Assembly (NCBI GenBank): GCA_015490675.1 | Contig: WFXI01000010.1 | Span: 1 to 14,669 of the forward strand | From: Hydrogenothermaceae bacterium | GTDB taxonomy: Bacteria > Aquificota > Aquificia > Aquificales > Hydrogenothermaceae | Direction: 5' to 3' | Length of the DNA stretch: 14,669 nucleotides | In this document: positions 1 through 6,700 of the stretch, in pieces | How the letters are laid out: the number at the start of each line of letters is the position of its first letter | Position numbering within the stretch: position 1 is the stretch's first letter | Notes under the pieces: model-generated | What the model was told of the DNA's origin: nothing | The model's input: only the letters and a program-made list of their open reading frames with translations | The model's database searches: none | Made by a program: the position numbers and the translations under genes

Positions 1-1
1 A

Positions 2-151
2 GAAGGGCAAGAGATGGTAATGCCAGGAGATAATGTAGAGTTAACAGTAGAGTTAATGGTGCCAGTAGCTATAGAAGAGCAAATGAGATTTGCTATTAGA
101 GAAGGTGGTAGAACTGTTGGTGCTGGTGTTGTTACTGAAATCATTGAGTAA
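2..151 (+). CDS. tuf: Elongation factor Tu, C-terminal fragment (5' end outside window)
   Basis: This is the last 49 codons plus stop of EF-Tu, the GTPase that delivers aminoacyl-tRNA to the ribosome in the cytoplasm. Reading from base 2, the fragment begins EGQEMVMPGDNVEL and ends with VPVAIEEQMRFAIREGG then RTVGAGVVTEIIE, the very conserved end of the domain III beta-barrel that contacts the tRNA acceptor/T arm and EF-Ts. The GTPase domain is outside the window, so EF-Tu is recognised from the C-terminal signature alone; paralogous translation GTPases do not share this ending. TAA stop at 149-151, followed after 24 nt by rpmG. The order tuf-rpmG-tRNA-secE-nusG is common in bacteria and supports the call. 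Confidence 0.96.
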   Translation, partial: EGQEMVMPGDNVELTVELMVPVAIEEQMRFAIREGGRTVGAGVVTEIIE

Positions 152-175
152 TAAATAGAATAAGGGAGAATATAG

Positions 176-328
176 ATGGCAAGAGAAATAATAACTCTCG
201 TTTGTACTGAGTGTAAAAGAAAAAACTACACAACTACTAAAAATAAAAGAAAACATCCAGATAGATTAGAGCTTAGAAAATACTGTAAGTGGTGTAATAA
301 ACATACAATTCATAGGGAAGCTAAATAG
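176..328 (+). CDS. rpmG: 50S ribosomal protein L33
   Basis: Small basic large-subunit ribosomal protein of 50 aa, the usual length for L33. The sequence starts MAREIITLVCTECKRKNYTT and ends HTIHREAK. Cysteines C10/C13 and C37/C40 form two CxxC knuckles, marking the zinc-binding (C+) form of L33 rather than the cysteine-free form used under zinc limitation in some bacteria. A Shine-Dalgarno GGGAG (164-168) precedes the ATG by 7 nt. The stop TAG (326-328) is only 2 nt before the mature 5' end of the downstream tRNA, so messenger and tRNA must be cut from a shared transcript. The product sits near the E site of the 50S subunit. Confidence 0.96.
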   Translation: MAREIITLVCTECKRKNYTTTKNKRKHPDRLELRKYCKWCNKHTIHREAK

Positions 329-330
329 AA

Positions 331-403
331 GGGGCAATAGCTCAATTGGCAGAGCAGCGGACTCCAAATCCGCAGGTTGGGGGTTCGAGTCCTCCTTGCC
401 CCG
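331..403 (+). tRNA. trnW: tRNA-Trp (anticodon CCA)
   Basis: The 73-nt cloverleaf folds by eye. The acceptor stem pairs GGGGCAA (331-337) with TTGCCCC (396-402) and is followed by discriminator G403. The D arm is GCTC/GAGC. The anticodon stem GCGGA/TCCGC encloses loop CTCCAAA, giving anticodon CCA. The T arm GGGGG/CCTCC encloses TTCGAGT. The G discriminator and CCA anticodon fit tryptophan. The 3' CCA is not encoded (next bases GTTTTA), so it must be added by nucleotidyltransferase. The gene is embedded between rpmG (2 nt upstream) and secE (24 nt downstream), so it is probably released from the operon mRNA by RNase P and 3' nucleases. Confidence 0.97.
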
Positions 404-427
404 TTTTATTATTCAAGTGGAGATAAG

Positions 428-610
428 ATGAATAAGTTAATAAAGTTTTTGATAGAAGTAAAAGAAGAACTTAAAAAAGTAACATGGCCTTCTCCACAGC
501 AGGTAAAAATAGCTACAGTTGCTGTAATTGTTTTTACATTGATTGTATCAGTTTATTTGTGGGTATGTGATTTAGCATTTAGTAGAATTTTAGATTATCT
601 TTTTAAGTAA
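428..610 (+). CDS. secE: Preprotein translocase subunit SecE
   Basis: Essential clamp subunit of the SecYEG channel that exports unfolded proteins across the cytoplasmic membrane. The protein is 60 aa, the short single-membrane-span type. It has an amphipathic N-terminal helix (IKFLIEVKEELKKV), the conserved SecE motif KKVTWPS at residues 17-22, one transmembrane segment at about residues 28-47 (IATVAVIVFTLIVSVYLW) and a short C-terminal tail. ATG at 428 is preferred, with GGAG at 419-422. An upstream in-frame start at 377 would lie inside the tRNA and add 17 residues with no SecE similarity. The order secE-nusG (16 nt gap) is nearly universal in bacteria. Confidence 0.96.
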   Translation: MNKLIKFLIEVKEELKKVTWPSPQQVKIATVAVIVFTLIVSVYLWVCDLAFSRILDYLFK

Positions 611-626
611 TTTAGGGGTTAAGTAA

Positions 627-1397
627 ATGCCAGAGGAAAAAAATCAAGCAGTAGAAGAAAAGGCTCAGGAAGAAAAAAAGTGGTATGCATTATATACCCA
701 ATCTAATTTAGAAGTTAGGGCAAGGGAAAACTTATTAAAGCAATTAGAGCTTAATAATATGCAAGATTTAGTAGATGAAGTTATTGTTCCTGCTGAGGAG
801 AAAGTTGTTATTAAATCTATGGGAAAAGAAAAATATAAACTTTCTTTAAAAACAAATGATAGAGAAATTGAGGTTCCTGGGAAAAAGGGTATAACTAAAT
901 TTGTTATAGAAAATGGAACTGTTAGAGTCGCTGAAAGTGTAGAAGGTGATGAGGCTTGTGTTCAACATAGCCCTATATCAAAGCCAGGACAAAAAATACA
1001 ATGTAAAGAAAACAGAACAGAAGCAAAGATTGTTTTAGAAAATAAAATATTCCCTGGATATTTGCTAATCAAAGCAAAATTAACTGATGATTTGATAGAT
1101 TTAATCAAAAAAACACCATATATAATTGGATTTGTAAGTGCTGGTGGTATGCCAGTTCCACTAGAAGAAAAAGAAGTTAAAAGAGTTTTAGGACAGATAC
1201 AAAAAGGTGCTCCGAAAGTTAAGAAATCTCTTTACTCTGAAGGTGAAAAAGTTAGAGTTATTGAAGGTCCATTTATGAACTTTACTGGTGTAATTGAAAA
1301 GGTAATTCCAGAAAAAGAAAAACTAATAGTTTCTATTTCAATATTTGGAAGAGCTACACCGGTTGAACTTGAGTTCTCTCAAGTAGAGAAGATATAA
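627..1397 (+). CDS. nusG: Transcription termination/antitermination factor NusG, with extra inserted domain
   Basis: Elongation factor that binds the RNA polymerase clamp through its NGN domain and couples to ribosomal S10 or Rho through its KOW domain. At 256 aa it is about 75 residues longer than E. coli NusG. An acidic N-terminal tail (1-16) leads into the NGN domain, which starts at KKWYALYTQ (17-25). The NGN is interrupted after VPAEEKVVIKSMGK by an insert at about 66-137 and resumes at ENKIFPGYLL (138-147). The KOW domain occupies about 203-256 with GEKVRVIEGPF and the nearly invariant SIFGRATPVELEFSQVEKI ending. An additional domain at this position is known from the Aquifex aeolicus NusG structure. 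The insert carries two cysteines (C111, C126). AGGGG at 614-618 is the likely ribosome binding site. The 3' end takes part in RNA pairing with the rplK leader. Confidence 0.96.
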   Translation: MPEEKNQAVEEKAQEEKKWYALYTQSNLEVRARENLLKQLELNNMQDLVDEVIVPAEEKVVIKSMGKEKYKLSLKTNDREIEVPGKKGITKFVIENGTVRVAESVEGDEACVQHSPISKPGQKIQCKENRTEAKIVLENKIFPGYLLIKAKLTDDLIDLIKKTPYIIGFVSAGGMPVPLEEKEVKRVLGQIQKGAPKVKKSLYSEGEKVRVIEGPFMNFTGVIEKVIPEKEKLIVSISIFGRATPVELEFSQVEKI

Positions 1398-1433
1398 GTT
1401 CAACAGGTAGTTAAAGAAGAACTCAAGGAGGTG
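1368..1433 (+). promoter_or_regulatory. Competing RNA hairpins across the nusG/rplK junction (candidate leader of rplK-rplA)
   Basis: Three mutually exclusive stems are visible. A: TTCTCT (1374-1379) with AGAGAA (1385-1390), 5-nt loop. B: a perfect 10-bp pairing of CTTGAGTTCT (1368-1377, inside nusG) with AGAACTCAAG (1418-1427). C: AGTTC (1397-1401) with GAACT (1419-1423). Stem B would pair the first three bases of the rplK Shine-Dalgarno AAGGAGGTG (1425-1433). The L11-L1 operon is autoregulated by L1 binding its leader mRNA in other bacteria, so a control role is plausible. I could not match a known L1-binding motif, and function is inference. Confidence 0.4.
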
Positions 1434-1441
1434 TAATTTTT

Positions 1442-1879
1442 ATGGCAAAGAAAGAAGTTGGAAAAATTGAGCTGATGATACCAGCTCAACAGGCGTCGCC
1501 ATCTCCACCTGTTGGTCCAGCTCTAGGTCAACACGGTGTAAACATTATGGAGTTTGTTAAGGCATTTAATGCCGCAACAGCTGAAATGAAACCTGGAACA
1601 ATTGTTCCAGTAGTAATCACTGTCTATAATGACAGGTCATTTACATTTGTTCTCAAAACTCCTCCAGCGTCGTATTTATTAAAAGAGGCTGCAGGAATTA
1701 AAAAAGGAGCTTCTGACCCAAAAAGAGAAAAGGTTGGTAAGGTTACAAGACAGCAAATAGAAGAAATTGCTAAAATCAAAATGAAAGACCTTAACACAGA
1801 AGACCTAGATACTGCAGTGAAAATTATTGCAGGAACTGCACGCTCTATGGGAATAGAAGTTGAAGGATTGGAGGCGTAA
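1442..1879 (+). CDS. rplK: 50S ribosomal protein L11
   Basis: L11 forms the base of the ribosomal stalk with L10/L12, binds the GTPase-associated centre of 23S rRNA and is the target region of thiostrepton. Its 145 aa is the family norm of about 141-145. The N-terminal domain contains the proline-rich signature SPSPPVGPALGQHGVNI (about residues 20-36), which includes the thiostrepton/EF-G-facing prolines. The C-terminal rRNA-binding domain follows, with LLKEAAGIKKGA and the terminal IAGTARSMGIEV motif. A strong Shine-Dalgarno AAGGAGGTG (1425-1433) lies 8 nt before the ATG. The 3' end overlaps the ribosome binding site of rplA, only 3 nt away, so the two are likely translationally coupled, as in the classical L11-L1 unit. 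Confidence 0.98.
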   Translation: MAKKEVGKIELMIPAQQASPSPPVGPALGQHGVNIMEFVKAFNAATAEMKPGTIVPVVITVYNDRSFTFVLKTPPASYLLKEAAGIKKGASDPKREKVGKVTRQQIEEIAKIKMKDLNTEDLDTAVKIIAGTARSMGIEVEGLEA

Positions 1880-1882
1880 GCG

Positions 1883-2611
1883 ATGGCAAAGAGAGGTAAG
1901 AAATATTTAAATGCTTTAAAAGTTTTAGATAAGGAAAAGCTCTATAGTATAGAAGAAGCTGTTAATAAAGTTAAAGAAATGGCTGATATTACAAAAAGAA
2001 ATTTTGACCAGACTGTAGAACTTATATTTAGATTAGGGGTTGACCCTAAATATGCTGACCAGATGGTTAGAGGTTCAACAGTTTTACCTCACGGACTAGG
2101 AAAACCTATTAAAGTATTAGTTATTACTCAAGGTGAAAAAGTAAAAGAAGCAGAAGAAGCTGGTGCTGACTATGTAGGTGGCGAAGATATTATTGATAAA
2201 ATTTTAAAAGAAAACTGGATTGATTTTGATGTAGTTATAGCAACACCTGATATGATGCCTAAAGTAGCTAAACTTGGTAGAATTTTAGGACCTAGAGGGT
2301 TAATGCCAAACCCTAAAGTTGGAACAGTTACTCAGGATGTGAAAAAAGCTGTTTCTGAAGCTAAAAAAGGTAGAGTTGAATTTAAAGTTGATAAAACAGG
2401 AAACTTACATGTGCCAATAGGAAAAGTTTCTTTTGACCCAGAAAAACTTGTAGAAAATGCTTTAACTGTATATGATACAGTTTTGAAACTAAAACCATCA
2501 GGATTAAAAGGACAATATATAAAAAATGCTGTTTTAAAAGCTACAATGGATCCATCTGTAAAGCTTGATATTGCAAAAATCCAAAAAGAGCTTGAAGCTA
2601 AAGCAGCTTAA
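1883..2611 (+). CDS. rplA: 50S ribosomal protein L1
   Basis: L1 binds helices 76-78 of 23S rRNA, forms the mobile L1 stalk that moves deacylated tRNA out of the E site, and acts as a translational repressor of its own operon in many bacteria. The protein is 242 aa, close to the usual 230-235. The L1 signature KLGRILGPRGLMPNPKVGTV (about residues 130-149) is intact, followed by GRVEFKVDKTGNLHVPIGK. Domain I is formed by both termini and domain II by the central segment. The GGAGG at 1870-1874 lies inside the end of rplK and the ATG follows the rplK stop after 3 nt. A 20-nt gap leads to rplJ. Confidence 0.98.
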   Translation: MAKRGKKYLNALKVLDKEKLYSIEEAVNKVKEMADITKRNFDQTVELIFRLGVDPKYADQMVRGSTVLPHGLGKPIKVLVITQGEKVKEAEEAGADYVGGEDIIDKILKENWIDFDVVIATPDMMPKVAKLGRILGPRGLMPNPKVGTVTQDVKKAVSEAKKGRVEFKVDKTGNLHVPIGKVSFDPEKLVENALTVYDTVLKLKPSGLKGQYIKNAVLKATMDPSVKLDIAKIQKELEAKAA

Positions 2612-2631
2612 GTAAAACGGAGGAATAAACC

Positions 2632-3177
2632 ATGTCAGAAGCAGTAATGAGAAAATCTATACAGAAAAAACAACAGGTAGTTAATGAAGTTAAAGATAAA
2701 ATAGAAAGAGCTAAATTAATGGTTGTTTTTGATTTTACAGGTGTTGATGCAAATTCTATGGCTGATTTTAGAAAACAGATTAGAAAGAAAGATGCTGAAA
2801 TAAAAGTGATTAAAAATACAATTCTCTATAGAGCTTGTAATGGTACCGAGCTTTATGATAAAATTAATATCTTTGAAGGGCCTTCTGCTGTTATATTTGC
2901 ATATGAAGATATTGTAGATGCAGCTAAGGCTTTAAAAGAGTTCTTAAAAACTAGTGAGAGTGCTAAAGTTAAGGCAGGTTTACTAGATGGTAGATATGTT
3001 ACACCTGAAGAGATTGATGCACTTGCATCACTACCAAGCAGAGAGGAATTACTTGCACAACTCTTTGCTATGATGCAAGCACCTATTACAAACTTTGTGC
3101 GTGTGCTTAATGCTGTTCCTCAAAAAGCAGTTATGGTACTTAATGCTATTAAAGAAAAGAAAGAACAAGAAGGTTAA
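2632..3177 (+). CDS. rplJ: 50S ribosomal protein L10
   Basis: L10 anchors the L7/L12 dimers to the 23S rRNA at the stalk base. The protein is 181 aa, slightly longer than the usual 165-175. Its N-terminal globular RNA-binding domain contains LMVVFDFTGVDANSMADFRK and IKVIKNTILYRAC (the K-N-T element typical of L10). A hydrophobic C-terminal helix, PSREELLAQLFAMMQAPITN onward, carries the L12 dimers; in thermophiles this helix is often long enough for three dimers. GGAGG (2619-2623) lies 8 nt before the ATG. An alternative ATG six codons in (2647) has no better ribosome binding site. The 20-nt spacer from rplA is too short for the L10 leader RNA known upstream of rplJ elsewhere. Tandem TAA stops (3175-3180). 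Confidence 0.97.
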   Translation: MSEAVMRKSIQKKQQVVNEVKDKIERAKLMVVFDFTGVDANSMADFRKQIRKKDAEIKVIKNTILYRACNGTELYDKINIFEGPSAVIFAYEDIVDAAKALKEFLKTSESAKVKAGLLDGRYVTPEEIDALASLPSREELLAQLFAMMQAPITNFVRVLNAVPQKAVMVLNAIKEKKEQEG

Positions 3178-3214
3178 TAATTTTTAAGAAAAAATTTTAG
3201 GAGGTTTTAATAAC

Positions 3215-3598
3215 ATGGCAACAATCACTAAAGACGACATCAAAGAAGCAATTAAAAACATGACTGTTTTAGAGCTTGCTGAGCTCGTTAAAGAATTAGA
3301 AGAAGAATTTGGAGTTTCTGCTGCTGCAATGGTAGCTGCTGCTCCTGCTGCTGGTGGTGCTGCTGGTGGTGCTGCAGCTGAAGAAAAAACTGAATTTGAT
3401 GTTATCTTACAAAGCCCTGGTGACAAGAAAATTAATGTTATCAAAGTTGTTAGAGAAATCACAGGACTTGGACTTAAAGAAGCTAAAGAACTCGTTGATA
3501 ACGCTCCAAAACCAATTAAAGAGGGAGTTTCTAAAGAAGAAGCTGAACAAATCAAAGCTAAGCTTGAAGAAGCTGGTGCTACAGTCGAAGTTAAGTAA
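3215..3598 (+). CDS. rplL: 50S ribosomal protein L7/L12
   Basis: Acidic stalk protein, present in several copies per ribosome, that recruits and stimulates translational GTPases. The 127 aa is the typical size. The N-terminal dimerisation/L10-binding domain (about 1-37, MTVLELAELVKELEEEFGVS) is followed by an Ala/Gly-rich flexible hinge (about 38-57, VAAAPAAGG repeats) and the C-terminal factor-binding domain (about 60-127) with INVIKVVREITGLGLKEAKE and the final EEAGATVEVK. AGGAGG at 3199-3204 gives a strong translation start, as expected for the most abundant product of the operon. The GCT/GCA-rich hinge makes the reverse strand open, but that reading is not a gene. A long hairpin lies 43 nt after the stop, before rpoB. 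Confidence 0.98.
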   Translation: MATITKDDIKEAIKNMTVLELAELVKELEEEFGVSAAAMVAAAPAAGGAAGGAAAEEKTEFDVILQSPGDKKINVIKVVREITGLGLKEAKELVDNAPKPIKEGVSKEEAEQIKAKLEEAGATVEVK

Positions 3599-3606
3599 TT
3601 TTAGCT

Positions 3607-3636
3607 TTGCAAATTTTAAACACTTCTACATATAAA
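3607..3636 (+). promoter_or_regulatory. Weak candidate sigma-70 promoter upstream of rpoB
   Basis: TTGCAA (3607-3612), an 18-nt spacer and TATAAA (3631-3636) match the sigma-70 consensus at 4/6 and 5/6 positions. Transcription would start near 3643, at the beginning of the following hairpin, which would then sit in the rpoB leader. In an AT-rich genome such matches arise by chance, so confidence is low. Confidence 0.22.
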
Positions 3637-3640
3637 CTTT

Positions 3641-3679
3641 AAAGGCAGGTCATTCCTTAAAGGGAGTGGTCTGCCTTTT
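3641..3679 (+). terminator. Long hairpin between rplL and rpoB (candidate attenuator or processing site)
   Basis: AAAGGCAG (3641-3648) pairs perfectly with CTGCCTTT (3671-3678). Pairing continues inward with wobbles (3649-3657 with 3662-3670) to a TAAA loop, for about 17 base pairs. It is followed by a broken T-run (TTTTGTTATTTATAA). In E. coli a partial terminator and an RNase III site occupy the same spacer and set the excess of L7/L12 over RNA polymerase subunits; a similar role here is inference from position and structure. Confidence 0.7.
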
Positions 3680-3705
3680 GTTATTTATAAACAAAATCCC
3701 ATTTT

Positions 3706-3715
3706 AAAGGTGGAG
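3706..3715 (+). promoter_or_regulatory. Ribosome binding site deciding the rpoB start
   Basis: AAAGGTGGAG lies 6 nt before the ATG at 3722. An in-frame GTG at 3710 falls inside this Shine-Dalgarno and has no purine-rich site of its own, so 3722 is the preferred start. Confidence 0.75.
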
Positions 3716-3721
3716 AAGAAT

Positions 3722-6700
3722 ATGAGAAACATAGAAAACAGAAGACATATCAAAAAATTAATTCACAATCCTCTAAGAAAAAACCTTTCTAGAAGAAAAG
3801 AAACTATAACTCCTCCAGATTTACTCCATGTAACAAAGAAGTCTTTTGAAGAATTTGTCCAGTTTAATAAAAATCCTTATGAAAGAGAAGATAAAGGTTT
3901 GGAACATATATTTAGAACCTCGTTTCCATTAGTTGACCCGAATGGACAGGTTGAAATTAGATATATAGCTTATGAAATTGGAGATTGGGAATGTGGTCAA
4001 TGTAGAAAACCATTACCTGATGATGTTGTAGGTGGTCCTGGAGTAGCTTGTCCACATTGTGGAGGAGTTTTAATATATAAAGAAAAATTTACTGTAGAAG
4101 ACTGTAAATACAAAGGGCTAACATATTCAACACCTTTAAGAGTTCTACTTGAGCTTGTTGTTAATCAGGTAAATCCTGAAACAGGAGAAGTTATACCTAA
4201 GTTTACAAAGAAACAAAAAGTATACTTTGGTGAAGTTCCATTACTTACACCATATGCTAACTTTATTATAAACGGAACAGAAAGAATTGTTGTTTCTCAG
4301 TTAATCAGGTCTTCTGGTATTTTCTTTGAAGGAAAAGAAGATAAAACAAAAGATGTCTTAACAAGAATTATATATAAAGGTTCTATTATTCCTGAAAAAG
4401 GCTCTAGACTTGAGTTTGAATATGCTACAAATGTTGAAATTTTCCATGCCAGAATAGATAGAAGAAAGTTACTTGGAACTACTGTTTTAAGAGCATTTGG
4501 ATTAGATACAGCATCTAAAATTTTAAAGGCTTTCTATGGAGATAATTTCTTAAGACTGGTAGTGAAAGATGGTGTTTTATATAACCCTGACAAAGATGTT
4601 GAGGTTTCAATAGAAGAACTTTCAAATGATGAAATATTTGTTACATACATTACAGAAGAAGATGATGAAAAAGGACATAGAATAAAGGTTAGAAAGGAAG
4701 CATATGTAGAGCCAGAAAACCTTGAGAAATTTATTAATGATGATAGATACGAAATAGAAGAAATTGTTGCCATAGACCCATTAGTATTTAGAAAATCTCC
4801 TTACGGAAACATAATTATAGAAACACTAAAAAAAGACCAGCCTAAGATAAACAAAGATTTTACCTTCCAGGATGCTGCTAGAGTTGAAATTTACCGCAAA
4901 ATGAGACCTACTGATACTGCTGTAATGGATCCTAAAGCTTTCTTGAGAAGGGCTAATGAATTATTTGTTGCAATGTTCCAGGATGCTCAAAGATTTGATT
5001 TATCTAGAGTTGGTAGAGTTAAGATAAATGCTAAGGTTCATAATATTCCAAATACTATAAAGCCTTTAGATTTGGAAGACTTGCTAGAAAAATACCCTCC
5101 ATTAGCTTTAGCTGAAGATGTTAAAGTTGGAAAAGAAACTATACCAGCTGGAACAAAAATAGATGCGGAAGTTATTGAAAAGTTAAAACAAGCTAAATTT
5201 AAAGAAATAAAAGTAGAACCTTACTTAGATGATGAGGCAAGATTTGTATTACTTATAGATGTTATCAATATTGTTAAATACTTACTTGAACTTAGACTTG
5301 GTAAAAAGCAAGTTGATGATATAGCACACCTTGGAAACAGAAGGGTTAGACCAGTTGGAGAACTTCTAGAGGCTCAAACAAGGGTTGGCTTTTTAAGAAT
5401 GGCAAAAGCATTTAAAGATAGAGTTGCTACTGTAGATTTAGAAGATCCAGCTATAAAACCTGCTAATTTTATTAACCCTAGATATGTTACAGGTTCTATT
5501 ATAGAGTTTCTAAAAGGTGGGCAACTTTCTCAATTTATGGATCAGGCTAACCCTCTTGCAGAGTTAACTCATAAAAGAAGACTATCTGCATTAGGTCCAG
5601 GTGGTTTAACAAGAGATAGTGCTAAATTTGAAATCAGGGACGTTCACCCTACCCACTATGGTAGAGTTTGTCCTATAGAAACTCCAGAAGGACAAAACAT
5701 TGGTTTAATTTCTTCTATGACAGTTTTCGCTACTTTAAATAAATTTGGATTTTTAGTATCTCCTTATAGAAAAGTTGTTAATGGGAAAGTTACTAATGAA
5801 ATAGAATACCTGGCAGCTTATGATGAAGAGAAATATGTAATAGCACAGGCAAACGCACCTATTGATAATGAAGGTAATTTCTTAAGAGATAGAGTATTAG
5901 CTAGAGCAAAAGGTGATATTAGATTAGTATCTCCAGAAGAAGTTGATTATATGGATGTATCTCCTAAACAGGTTGTTTCTGTTTCTGCATCGCTAATTCC
6001 ATTCCTTGAGCACGACGATGCTAACAGGGCATTAATGGGTTCTAACATGCAAAGACAGGCAGTTCCACTTCTAAAAACTGAGTATCCTCTTGTTGGAACT
6101 GGAATGGAAAAAATCGTCGCAGATAATTCTGGTGCAACTGTTAGAGCTAAAAGAGGTGGAGAAGTTGTATCTGTTTCTGGAGATGAAATTGTAATAAAAG
6201 TAAATAAAGAAGAAATAGATACAAATGACCCATTAGATATAGGAATAGATGTTTACAAACTAAAGAAATTTAAAGGTTCTAACCAGGCAACCTGTATTAA
6301 TCAAAGACCTCTTGTTAGAACTGGAGATACAGTAGAAGCAGGAGCAATAATAGCTGATGGAACATCTACTTACAAAGGAGAGCTTTCTCTTGGAAAAAAT
6401 GTATTAGTTGCATTTATGCCTTGGAGAGGATATAACTTTGAGGATGCTATTGTTATCTCCGAAAGACTTGTTAAAGATGATGTATTTACATCAGTTCATA
6501 TAGAAGAATTTGAAGTAGAAGCTAGAGATACAAAACTTGGAGCAGAAGAAATAACTAGAAACATTCCTGGGGTTTCTGAAAGAGCTTTAGCAAACCTAGA
6601 TGAACACGGAATTGTTAGAGTTGGTGCTTATGTAAAACCTGGTGATATTCTTGTTGGAAAGGTTACACCTAAAGGTGAAACTCAACCAACTCCAGAAGAA

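Noticed and set aside
377..427. Upstream start extending SecE by 17 residues
   Set aside because: The extension lies inside the tRNA-Trp gene, has no SecE similarity, and the ATG at 428 has its own GGAG.
3179..3196. A/T-only inverted repeat between rplJ and rplL
   Set aside because: Stem has no G-C pairs and would be unstable, especially in a thermophile; likely chance in an AT-rich spacer.
3303..3385. GCTGCT/GGTGCT repeats resembling a microsatellite
   Set aside because: These encode the Ala/Gly hinge of L7/L12, a normal feature of the protein.
3184..3555. Open reading frame on the - strand opposite rplL
   Set aside because: It mirrors the Ala-rich GCT/GCA codons of L7/L12, with no ribosome binding site or recognisable protein.
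3710..3721. GTG start for rpoB adding four residues
   Set aside because: It lies within the Shine-Dalgarno that serves the ATG at 3722 and has none of its own.
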